Assembly: GCA_964458325.1 (NCBI GenBank)
Contig: CAYWIM010000005.1
Span: 14,156-78,155 of the forward strand
Length of the DNA: 64,000 nucleotides
From: JAGMXM01 sp964458325
GTDB taxonomy: Bacteria; Verrucomicrobiota; Verrucomicrobiia; Limisphaerales; UBA1319
Direction of reading: 5' to 3'
The notes under the pieces are model-generated. The model was not told the DNA's origin. It worked only from the letters and a program-made list of their open reading frames with translations, and ran no database searches. Of the stretch, positions 18,031 to 25,749 are shown one piece after another (within the stretch, counting starts at the first letter, position 1; each line of letters starts with the position of its first letter). A program made the translations under genes and the position numbers.

Positions 18031-18885
18031 ATGCCAGCAGTGGACAAAGGGATCGAAGCGCGTTCTGCGGCGGTCTCGGCGGCCCGGAGCCGCCGGGCGC
18101 GGCGGTTGCCGGAATCCACGAATGATCAAGCGCGTTCGATGCGGGGGGCCACGGATGGCCACCCGCGGCGTTCGGACGACGTGCTGCGTCGGCTGCTGAG
18201 CCTCATCTTCGAGGGGCGGCTGAGCCCGGGGGCGCGTTTGCCCTCGGAGCGGGAGCTCTCCCAGAGGCTGTCGGTGAGCCGCACCACGCTGCGCGACGCC
18301 ATGAACCGGCTCGAGGCGCGCGGGTTCGTCGAGCGCCGGGCCAAGAGCGGCAATTTTGTCTGCACCGCCCTGCCCTCGACGCTGCGCGATCCCATCCAGG
18401 AGGCGGTGGGCACCCAGGTGGCACGCCTGGCGGATGTGGTGGCCATCCGCAAGGTGCTCGAGCTTTGGGCGGTCGAGCAGGCTCTTCAGGAACGCCAGCC
18501 GGCGCTGCTCCGCGCGATGGCAAAGCGCATTGCCGCCATGCGGGCTGTCGTGCGATTCCGAACCGACCAACAGTTCGAGCGGTATCGAGGCGCCGACCTC
18601 GAGTTCCATCAGATGCTGGCGCGAATGACCCGCAACCCGATCTATGTGCATCTGATCGACTATCTGCACCGGCTCATCCGCGACTCGATCGCCATCAGCC
18701 GCGAGCTGGTGGCGGGCGATTACGGCAAACGGAACCTGCGGGCCCATGAGCGGATCTACGCTGCGATCGCGCGGCAGGATGCCGCGGGGGCGCGCCAGGC
18801 AATGATCGATCATTTCGCCTTGGTCGAGCAGCGCCAGGGTGCAACCCAAGCCAAGCCCCGCCAGCGTCCATTTCTCACCTCCTGA
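18031..18885 (+). CDS. FadR-type GntR transcriptional regulator (FCD domain)
   Basis: Translation from ATG 18031 gives 284 aa; longer upstream readings would run through the promoter. An N-terminal basic tail of about 40 residues precedes the GntR winged helix (about 47-112): LLSLIFEGRLSPGARLPSER, then ELSQRLSVSRTTLRDAMNRL and FVERRAKSGNFV. The C-terminal part (about 130-270) is an all-helical FCD ligand domain: VAIRKVLELWAVEQAL, YRGADLEFHQMLARMTRNP and AHERIYAAIARQDAAGA. The Asp and His positions common in metal-dependent FCD domains (D in ADLEFH, H in AHERI) are present, so a sugar acid or similar organic acid ligand is plausible. It heads an operon with split transketolase genes; the next ATG lies 1 base after its stop. 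It probably acts on the palindromes at 18019 and 11629. Confidence 0.9.
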   Translation: MPAVDKGIEARSAAVSAARSRRARRLPESTNDQARSMRGATDGHPRRSDDVLRRLLSLIFEGRLSPGARLPSERELSQRLSVSRTTLRDAMNRLEARGFVERRAKSGNFVCTALPSTLRDPIQEAVGTQVARLADVVAIRKVLELWAVEQALQERQPALLRAMAKRIAAMRAVVRFRTDQQFERYRGADLEFHQMLARMTRNPIYVHLIDYLHRLIRDSIAISRELVAGDYGKRNLRAHERIYAAIARQDAAGARQAMIDHFALVEQRQGATQAKPRQRPFLTS

Positions 18886-18886
18886 T

Positions 18887-19936
18887 ATGATCCGAACAAC
18901 CGACCCATTCGAGGTGGCCACCTGGTGGCGGCCGTTCCGCTCCGATACGTGCCGGTTCCAGGAGGTGTTTCCGCACCACGCCGAGCACTCGAGCCTGCTG
19001 CGCAGCAGCGAGACGCTGGCCTACCTGATCCGGAGCTTCACGGTCTACGAGATGACCTGCGCGGCCCTGGGCCATCCGGGCGGCAGTCTGTCGGAATCCG
19101 AGTTTCTGGCGGTTCTGTTCAATCACATCCTGCGCTTCGACGCAAAGCATCCGCGCTGGCCCCATCGCGATGTGTTCTACCTCTCGAAGTGCCACGCGTG
19201 CCCTGCGCTCTACGCGGTGCTGGCGCTGTTCGGCTATTTCCCGCTCCGGGATCTCGAACGATACGGCGCCTGGGATTCGCACCTCGAGAGCCACCCCGAC
19301 AGCACGCGCACGCCGGGCATCGAAATTTCGGGCGGATCGCTGGGCCAGATTCCGGGCGTGGCGGTGGGGCGCGCCCTGGGCATCCGGCGGCTCGGTCCGG
19401 ACCATTCGGATCGCATGGTGTATGTCTTGCTGGGCGACGGCGAATGCAACGAAGGCTCGGTGTGGGAAGCGTTCATGGCGGCCGGACATTACCGGCTGGA
19501 CAACCTGGTGTTCATCATTGACTACAACAAGGTCATGGCCAAGGGCTTCGTCCACGCCGACATGTCGCTCGAGCCGCTGGCGGACAAACTGGCCGCCTTC
19601 AACCTCGAGCCCCATGTCGTCCGGAACGGGCACGACGTGGCCGAGCTGGTCGACCTCGGCAACCATCTGGCCGTGCAGCGGCACGGCAAGCCCGCCGCCG
19701 TCGTGCTCGAAACGATCAAGGGCAAGCAGATCGCCTGCTGCCAGTACAATCCCAACTGGCACACGAGCGCGCCCCGGGACGCCGCCACCGCTCAGGCCTG
19801 GCTGCGCGAGCTCTGGGAGCGCGACGGGCGGCGCCTCGGGATTCCCGAGGAGTTCGCGGCGGCCCTCGGCCAAGCCATCCGCATCGTTCCTCCGCAGCAC
19901 GCCAACCCGGATCGCATCACCGAAAAGCAGGCCTGA
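18887..19936 (+). CDS. Transketolase, N-terminal (TPP-binding) subunit
   Basis: This is the N-terminal half of a split transketolase (349 aa). ATG 18887 follows the gntR stop by 1 base. It shows the substrate and cofactor loop LGHPGGSLSESEF, the segment HACPALYAVLALFGYF, and the thiamine diphosphate motif GDGECNEGSVWEAFMAAGHY followed by LDNLVFIIDYNKV (GDG, about 27 residues, then N). It pairs with the next gene to transfer a two-carbon ketol unit between sugar phosphates in the cytoplasm. Split transketolases are common in dedicated sugar pathways, for example the apulose-4-phosphate transketolase AptA/AptB, as well as in central metabolism. The link to a local regulator and a glycosidase favours a dedicated pathway here, but that is an inference. 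Confidence 0.92.
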   Translation: MIRTTDPFEVATWWRPFRSDTCRFQEVFPHHAEHSSLLRSSETLAYLIRSFTVYEMTCAALGHPGGSLSESEFLAVLFNHILRFDAKHPRWPHRDVFYLSKCHACPALYAVLALFGYFPLRDLERYGAWDSHLESHPDSTRTPGIEISGGSLGQIPGVAVGRALGIRRLGPDHSDRMVYVLLGDGECNEGSVWEAFMAAGHYRLDNLVFIIDYNKVMAKGFVHADMSLEPLADKLAAFNLEPHVVRNGHDVAELVDLGNHLAVQRHGKPAAVVLETIKGKQIACCQYNPNWHTSAPRDAATAQAWLRELWERDGRRLGIPEEFAAALGQAIRIVPPQHANPDRITEKQA

Positions 19937-19949
19937 AACCGGATTTCCC

Positions 19950-20921
19950 ATGGCACAATTCACCATCCCCCCCCGCGAGGCCACCCAGGAGATGCGCTAC
20001 CAGATGGGCTATGCGCTGGCGGATCTGGCCTTCGAGTTCCCCCAGATCGTGGCGCTCGACGGCGATCTGCGGACCAGCTCCGGCCTTCATATCTTCGAGC
20101 ATTTCCATCCCGACAAGCTCCTCAAAGCCGGCATCGCCGAGCAGAACATGATCAGCATGGCGGCCGGCCTGAGCCAGGAAGGATTCATTCCGTTTCCATG
20201 CACGTTCGACGCCTTCTGCCGGCGGTTCATGGACCAGCTCTACGTGTCGGTGGCCTACAGCCATGCGAACGTGAAGGTCCTGGGCGCGTACCCGGGCCTC
20301 TATACCGGCAAGGCCGGCGCGACGCACCAGAGCGACAAGGAGCTGGGGCTCCTGCTGCGCATCCCGAACCTGAGCGTGATCGAGCCCGGATGCCATCTCG
20401 AGATGCGCCAGGCCTTGCGGGTGGCGGTGGAAACGCCCGGGCCGTTCTACTTTCGCATCGTGCGCTGCGAGGTGGCCGAGAACGAGCTGGCCGCCGGCTA
20501 CCAGTTTCGATTGGGGCGGGGCGTCACCGTGCTGGACAACGGCTGCGACGTCGGCTTGGTGAGCACCAGCCTGATGGTGAAGACCGCCAAGCTGGCGGCC
20601 GCCAAGCTCGAACGCAAGGGCATCCGCGCCCGGCTGGATCATCATCCGAGCCTGAAGCCTTTCGACCGCGATCTGCTCTACGACCTGGCGTCTCGGACGG
20701 CTGCGATCGTCACGCTCGAAAACCACTGCACCAGCGGCGGCCTGTTCTCGCTCGTGGCCGAGGCGCTCGCCGCCAAGGGCGCCCCCGTGCGCGTCGGCGC
20801 CATCGGGACCGATCCGGACGATTTCATCCACACGGGCCATGTCAACGACCTCATGGCCCATTACCGAATGACCTCGGACGACGTGGTGCGAAAGGTCGAG
20901 GAGATCCTCGGAAAGCCATGA
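19950..20921 (+). CDS. Transketolase, C-terminal subunit
   Basis: The start MAQFTIPPREATQ at 19950 lies 13 bases after the preceding stop. The protein (323 aa) has the pyrimidine-binding part of transketolase: VALDGDLRTSSGL, then FEHFHPDKLLKAGIAEQNMI, where the Glu of GIAEQNM activates the thiamine ring. GATHQSDKELGLLLRIPNL and a C-terminal transketolase domain (VTLENHCTSGGLFSLVAEAL) follow. It completes the active site of the partner subunit encoded upstream. The stop overlaps the start of the racemase-like gene (ATGA at 20918-20921), so the three products are expected in fixed ratio and may act in one pathway. Confidence 0.92.
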   Translation: MAQFTIPPREATQEMRYQMGYALADLAFEFPQIVALDGDLRTSSGLHIFEHFHPDKLLKAGIAEQNMISMAAGLSQEGFIPFPCTFDAFCRRFMDQLYVSVAYSHANVKVLGAYPGLYTGKAGATHQSDKELGLLLRIPNLSVIEPGCHLEMRQALRVAVETPGPFYFRIVRCEVAENELAAGYQFRLGRGVTVLDNGCDVGLVSTSLMVKTAKLAAAKLERKGIRARLDHHPSLKPFDRDLLYDLASRTAAIVTLENHCTSGGLFSLVAEALAAKGAPVRVGAIGTDPDDFIHTGHVNDLMAHYRMTSDDVVRKVEEILGKP

Positions 20922-21724
20922 ATGCCCGCCCTTTGCTCGACGATCCCATTCGCCTCTTCGGCGATTACATGGCGGTCACCGGCGTGCCCACGCTCGAGCC
21001 CGAACCCGATCTCCCTTTCTCCAGCAAGAAGCTCGGCGTGGTCAACGGCGCCTCCTGGACGAGCCTGTGGTCGACGTACTTTGCGCGGCGCGAGCTGCCC
21101 GGCGTGCAGGTGGTCAACGTGGGCAACGAGGGCGTCCAGCTCCATTTCATGCGCGCCCACCGCGATGGGCGGCCGTGCCCGCCGCAGATCAACATCGATC
21201 TGTTCTGCCGCTATGCGCGCGACCTGTTCGACCTGGTCCGAGTCGATGCGATCCTCATCTCGTGCTCGACGATGAACCGCGCGTTTGCCCGGGTGCAAGC
21301 GGATCTGGCTCCGCTGGGCGTGCCGGTCGTCCAGATTGACCAAGCCATGATGGAGGAGGCGGTCCGGAGCCGCGGCCGGATCCTTGTGATCGCCACCCAT
21401 GGGCCGACCGTGAAGAGCACACAAAGCCTGCTCGAGGAAACGGCCGTGCGGCTGGGGCTGCCGGTCGAGTTCACCGGCGCCACAGTCGAGGACGCGTTCG
21501 AGCTGCTGGGCGCCGGCCGAATCGCCGATCACAATCGCGCGATCGCCGCCGCCATCCGCCAGGCGCAGGGGCGAGAGCGAGTCGACATCGTCGTCCTGGC
21601 GCAGATGTCCATGTCCGTCTTTGCCTTCAGCCATCCCGATCCGGAGAAGGATTTCGGGGTGAAGGTGCTCAACAGCGGCGAGACGGGCTTTCGCCGCGCC
21701 GGCGAGGTCCTTATTCGACCTTGA
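20918..21724 (+). CDS. Asp/Glu racemase superfamily protein with a single conserved catalytic cysteine
   Basis: The product (268 aa) has the two-lobe Asp/Glu/hydantoin racemase pattern. The first lobe carries AILISCSTMNRAFARVQ, in which Cys matches the first catalytic cysteine. The second lobe carries ILVIATHGPTVKSTQSLLEE and VDIVVLAQMSMSVFAF, where the usual second cysteine (as in LGCTH) is replaced by Gln-Met-Ser. Classical racemases need both cysteines, so this may be a one-cysteine isomerase, decarboxylase or lyase, or may act on a sugar-derived acid. It is translationally coupled to the split transketolase. A paralogue with the same replacement lies at 34531-35199. The last 14 bases overlap the convergent MFS gene end. 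Confidence 0.8.
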   Translation: MNARPLLDDPIRLFGDYMAVTGVPTLEPEPDLPFSSKKLGVVNGASWTSLWSTYFARRELPGVQVVNVGNEGVQLHFMRAHRDGRPCPPQINIDLFCRYARDLFDLVRVDAILISCSTMNRAFARVQADLAPLGVPVVQIDQAMMEEAVRSRGRILVIATHGPTVKSTQSLLEETAVRLGLPVEFTGATVEDAFELLGAGRIADHNRAIAAAIRQAQGRERVDIVVLAQMSMSVFAFSHPDPEKDFGVKVLNSGETGFRRAGEVLIRP

Positions 21725-22982
21725 GCCACTTCGGCTTCACGAACACCAGGGCGATCACCCAGGCGAATGTTGCCAGTCCCGCCAGGAAGAAAAACACCGG
21801 GTTGAAATCAGCGGTTTCCTTGGTGAACAGCCCCACCCGCTGGATGACAAATGCGGTGAAGCCTGTCTCGATGGCGCCGACCAGGGCCGCCACGGTCGCG
21901 ACCTGCCTCGGGTCCACATCCTGCTTGAAGGCGTGTTGGTTCCCCAGGAACGCCCCAATGCCGCACACGTAGAGGCAGAGAAACACGACGCTCGCATTGG
22001 TCGACGAGAGGCGGGGCACGACGAGGACCGACAGCATCAGCGCATAGGCGCAGGTGATGACCACCTTGCGGGACGCGAGGACTGGCAGACCGCGGCGGCT
22101 GAGCCAGAGCACGGCCGCGCCGCCTGCCCACAGGCCGACGTCCTGCATGAAGTAGATCGCCGACAGCTTGAAAGCCAGCGACTGGTCGTAGGGATGATCC
22201 AATTGCTGCGTGAAGAACGACGGAAACCACTGGGTGGCGAAATAGAGCGAGGGGATGATCCCCAATCCCATGAGCGCGACCCCCCAAAATCCGGGCTGAC
22301 GGAGCACGTGAACGAGGCTGGCGCCCCAGCCGACGTGCCAGCCCTTTCCCCCCGCCGGGCCCGCCAGGCAATCCGTCTGCCAGCGGGGTGCGCGCTGCTC
22401 CGGCTGCCGAAAGATCATCAGCCACGGCACCAGCCAGAGAAATCCCAGCGCACCGGCCAGCAGGAACGAGTACTGCCAGTGATAGTGGGTGGAGAAGTAG
22501 ATGGCGACTGGCGGGGCGGCCAGGGTGGCCAGAAAAGCGCCGCTGGCGAAAATGCCGGACGCCAGGCTGCGCTCCTCGGCAGGGAAGATGCGGCTGATGA
22601 TCATCAGGCAGATCGGGAAGTTGGCCGCTTCCCATACGCCGAGGAGCACCCTCAGCCACAAGACGTGCTCGTAGCTCTTGGCCAGCCCGACCAGCATCGT
22701 GCTCGCAGACCACCCAGCCACCATGATCGGAAAGAAACGCCGGACATTGCGAAACCGATCCACCAGAAAGCCGAAGAACAGATGGCAGAACGCATACGAG
22801 TAGATGAACGCCGAAAGCAGGTTGCCCCGCTGCGCGTTATCCAAACCGAACTGCTTGGCGATGGGGTCCATCGTCGTGCCCAGCATCTGGCGGTCGAAGT
22901 AGTTCAGGAACGTCGCCAGAAAGAGCGTCCCCAGAACGAACCACCGCCACTGCCGGTCATAAAACGAATGCGTGGTGTTCAT
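21711..22982 (-). CDS. MFS transporter, anion:cation symporter (ExuT/glucarate-like) type
   Basis: The start MNTTHSFYDRQWRWFVLGTL is at 22982, 4 bases after the upstream stop; a longer reading would run into the repeat region of that gene. About 12 hydrophobic segments are seen over 423 aa. ATFLNYFDRQMLGTTMDPI in the first helix and FFGFLVDRFRNVRRFFPIMV after helix 2 are typical of the hexuronate/glucarate/phthalate ACS family of the major facilitator superfamily. Such carriers import sugar acids or other organic anions with protons. The position after a glycosidase-like fusion gene, and convergent with the transketolase/racemase operon, suggests uptake of a glycan-derived acid. The C-terminus overlaps the racemase-like gene by 14 bases. 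Confidence 0.88.
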   Translation of the reverse strand: MNTTHSFYDRQWRWFVLGTLFLATFLNYFDRQMLGTTMDPIAKQFGLDNAQRGNLLSAFIYSYAFCHLFFGFLVDRFRNVRRFFPIMVAGWSASTMLVGLAKSYEHVLWLRVLLGVWEAANFPICLMIISRIFPAEERSLASGIFASGAFLATLAAPPVAIYFSTHYHWQYSFLLAGALGFLWLVPWLMIFRQPEQRAPRWQTDCLAGPAGGKGWHVGWGASLVHVLRQPGFWGVALMGLGIIPSLYFATQWFPSFFTQQLDHPYDQSLAFKLSAIYFMQDVGLWAGGAAVLWLSRRGLPVLASRKVVITCAYALMLSVLVVPRLSSTNASVVFLCLYVCGIGAFLGNQHAFKQDVDPRQVATVAALVGAIETGFTAFVIQRVGLFTKETADFNPVFFFLAGLATFAWVIALVFVKPKWLKVE

Positions 22983-22986
22983 CGCC

Positions 22987-25749
22987 TCACTCCGCGGATC
23001 GGCGCAAATGGAGGATCCAATCGTCCCCAGGGGGAGACTCTCCGAGCTGAGGCTCACGCCCCGCATCCATGAAGCCAACTCTTCCTGCCCTCTCTCCCGC
23101 GTCAAGCGGGGGCGAGGGTGGCCGAGGGCCGGGAGAGGAGGGTGGTTCACGGGAAGGGGGCTGTAGCACCTGGCCCGTGCGCGCCGTGCCGCCAGCCTCG
23201 AGCCAGGACGGCTGCCGCGCATTCATCCACGTTGCCTGATACGGCCCGCCTTCGAGCGTCACGGTCACCGGCGCAGTGCGCTCGAGGTAGATCAGATACT
23301 CGATGCCCGGCTTGGCGAGGCAGAAGGCATGGCTGCCGGATACCGCGTCTGGACACGGCTGCAGATGGGCGAAGGGCAGGGCGGCGCAGAGGTCCCAGGC
23401 CCGGCGGACCGCGTCATGCCGGTTCTGCCGGCAATCCTTCGGGTCCATCGTTCCGCTGAATCCGCTCGACGAATCGCCGTCGTTGTCGGCGAACACGAGA
23501 GAAGCGGCCGAGAAATGGATGACCATGGTGTTCTTCCGCAGGTCGTCGTCCGTGTAATCGCGCTGGATGGATCGGATGTGGTTGATGTTGCCTGACCAGA
23601 GCGTTTCCTGGGCGAGCAGCGGCTTTCGAGGATGATGGTTGCGGAGCAAGATCCGGCCGAGGGCGGCGCGGTCGACGGTTTTCGGTCCCTGCAGGGTTCC
23701 GTAGTTCAGCCACGGCTCATCGCGGAACAGGTCGTTGCCGGTGGGGTTATGGATGGAGAGCGGCTTGCCAAACACGTTCAGGCGCTGGATTTCGCTGCCC
23801 AGCCGGTTCGCCTGATCCCGGGTGAGATAGGCGTTGTTGGGGAGCAGCGGCTCAGGGCCGGCGACATTGAGCATCAAGTTCCAGTAAGCGCCCAGCCGTG
23901 CGTAGGTGTACCGAAGGTAAAGCGCCTGATCGGCTGGGTTGTCGGGATAGGATGAGGAACGCCCGAAGAAGCCGGCGAACGGATACACGAGCATGCGGCG
24001 CGAGGCCAGGTCATCGAGGACCATTTCCATGGAACGATATTCGGCTGCGCTCAAGGGCCAGAGTTTCGGCGTGTTCCAGCCCCGGCCGCGGCCGGCGCTG
24101 TTGCGGTTGAGGTAATGGCTGGCGACCGAGAGCAAATTGCAGCCCTGGCGTTGCGCCCAATCGAGAAACGCAGCGCGCCGCTGGCCGTCGGCCGGGCTGG
24201 CCGGATCGTCCCAGTTCCGAGCGAAGAACCGGTCCCCCACATGCAGCCCGCGCATGAGGACGGCATCGCCGCCACGGTAGCCGAACCAGACCGGGTTGGA
24301 CTCGTGAGGGGCGATCATGCCGGGCAAATCGGATGGGACGCAGAGGAACGCGCCTCGAGCGCCCGGGGCGCCGTCCGAGAAGTTGGCCTCATATTTCCAC
24401 TCCCCCGGCTGGTCCGGCATGAACCGCAATCGCCACGTTTGCCCGCCGTCATGGAATCCCCAAAACCGGACCGTGCGGCCATCGGGGCGCGTGAAGAGAG
24501 CATCGAGCGAAACGTCCCGATACGGATCGGCGTAGACTTTCGGGTTGCCGATTGCTGTCTCGAACCGGCCCCAGAGGGGCGCCTGGCTCATGGCGCGGAT
24601 GGGGAGAAGCGCCCTCTCGAGGACCCGGGGCAGATTGTCGGATGTTCCGGCTGCGGAGATGCCAAAGCCGGCAAACACGACGCCGTATCGATGGTTCCAA
24701 AGAACGACCGATCCACCTGCGCCGCGGCCGCACGCCCACGCGGGGTTGGCGCCGGGGAAGTAATCGCCGTCGGTGTTGACCCACGTCATGTAGCCATAGG
24801 GACATTCCTGGAACCGGTGGGGATCCAGATCGATCTGTCCGTCATTTGGCCCCTGGTAATTGACTTTCATCCCTCGAGTCTGCTTCGTTTCCAACTGCTC
24901 GACGAACTCGCGTGCGACCAGTTGCCGGCCGTTCCACGATCCGCGCGCCAGCGCCAGCAAGCCCAGGCGGCCCATGTGATCGAGGCTGAGGCGAAACCGC
25001 ACCCCGTCCTCGAGCCCGCTCGTGCCATCCTTCACGAAGCCGATCGACCAGCCCTCCATTCCGATCGCATCGAACAGTAGCGTCTGCACGATCTCGGCGT
25101 AATTGTCGTGATAGTCTCGCTTGCCGAAGACCCGCGCCATTGCCTGGCTCAGGCGCACTGGATTCCAGTCCGAATACGTCCACATTTCACCGGGCGGAAA
25201 CGCGGGGTATTCGCCGTGTGGATAGTCGAATCCGGACGATTGAGTGATGACGTGTCGCCAGGTCGCCTGGGCGTGGGTTCCCTTGAGTTCGGGCAGCCAG
25301 ACGCCGAGCTTCTGGTCGAGCGACGGGATTTTGCCCTGGAAGAGGGCGGCGCCGACCGACATCGCATGCCATGTCTTGCGGAGCGAGGCAACATCGTCAG
25401 TCCGGTCGAAGTCGCCCTCGACATGCAGCAAGTGGCCGTTGCGCCAGAGGGCCCAACGCAAGGGGCGGGCGGAACGCCGATACGGGTTTTCACGGATGAA
25501 CCGGCGGACCTGCTCGGCGACCGCGGGATCCACGCCCAACGCTTCCGGTGGTTTGCGGCTCTGCTTGTCGAGGCCGGCGCCGGGCGGAGGGAAGTAAATT
25601 GTCTCCACCGCGGCGGCGCTGGCATCCGCAGCCGCCTCCCGATTGCCGTCCGTGCCATGGATGGCGCAGATGGAGAGCATCGCGATGACGATGAGGGCAG
25701 TGAGTTTCGTGCTCATAATGAAAAGCCGCTTCGCATGCAGTACGCTCAT
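22987..25749 (-). CDS. Exported fusion: beta-lactamase-like serine hydrolase + DUF5060 + DUF4038-type glycosidase
   Basis: GTG/ATG choices: ATG 25749 overlaps the SbcC stop as ATGA; MSTKLTALIVIAMLSICAIH at 25716 is an alternative. Both give a signal peptide. Residues about 70-400 are a class C beta-lactamase/esterase-like domain, with SLRK as the S-x-x-K motif, TYSDWN as the Y-x-N/D-like motif and HVITQSSGFDYPHGE. Residues about 405-490 are DUF5060 (FTRPDGRTVRFWGFHDGGQT). A TIM-barrel-like DUF4038-related part follows (about 500-820), but the Asn-Glu acid/base signature of the paralogue at 16175-17938 is not conserved (LNVAGPEP instead). The C-terminal sandwich contains an in-frame palindromic repeat (23088-23142) that adds a Pro-rich stretch. 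Total length is 920 aa. Confidence 0.8.
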   Translation of the reverse strand: MSVLHAKRLFIMSTKLTALIVIAMLSICAIHGTDGNREAAADASAAAVETIYFPPPGAGLDKQSRKPPEALGVDPAVAEQVRRFIRENPYRRSARPLRWALWRNGHLLHVEGDFDRTDDVASLRKTWHAMSVGAALFQGKIPSLDQKLGVWLPELKGTHAQATWRHVITQSSGFDYPHGEYPAFPPGEMWTYSDWNPVRLSQAMARVFGKRDYHDNYAEIVQTLLFDAIGMEGWSIGFVKDGTSGLEDGVRFRLSLDHMGRLGLLALARGSWNGRQLVAREFVEQLETKQTRGMKVNYQGPNDGQIDLDPHRFQECPYGYMTWVNTDGDYFPGANPAWACGRGAGGSVVLWNHRYGVVFAGFGISAAGTSDNLPRVLERALLPIRAMSQAPLWGRFETAIGNPKVYADPYRDVSLDALFTRPDGRTVRFWGFHDGGQTWRLRFMPDQPGEWKYEANFSDGAPGARGAFLCVPSDLPGMIAPHESNPVWFGYRGGDAVLMRGLHVGDRFFARNWDDPASPADGQRRAAFLDWAQRQGCNLLSVASHYLNRNSAGRGRGWNTPKLWPLSAAEYRSMEMVLDDLASRRMLVYPFAGFFGRSSSYPDNPADQALYLRYTYARLGAYWNLMLNVAGPEPLLPNNAYLTRDQANRLGSEIQRLNVFGKPLSIHNPTGNDLFRDEPWLNYGTLQGPKTVDRAALGRILLRNHHPRKPLLAQETLWSGNINHIRSIQRDYTDDDLRKNTMVIHFSAASLVFADNDGDSSSGFSGTMDPKDCRQNRHDAVRRAWDLCAALPFAHLQPCPDAVSGSHAFCLAKPGIEYLIYLERTAPVTVTLEGGPYQATWMNARQPSWLEAGGTARTGQVLQPPSREPPSSPGPRPPSPPLDAGERAGRVGFMDAGREPQLGESPPGDDWILHLRRSAE
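23088..23142. repeat. GC-rich palindromic element inserted in frame in a coding region
   Basis: CCCTCTCTCCCG (23088-23099) and CGGGAGAGGAGGG (23130-23142) form near-perfect inverted arms around a G-rich centre. The type resembles dispersed intergenic palindromes of many high-GC bacteria. It lies inside the C-terminal domain of the 22987-25749 gene without breaking the frame and encodes a low-complexity Pro/Arg/Gly-rich stretch. Confidence 0.6.
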
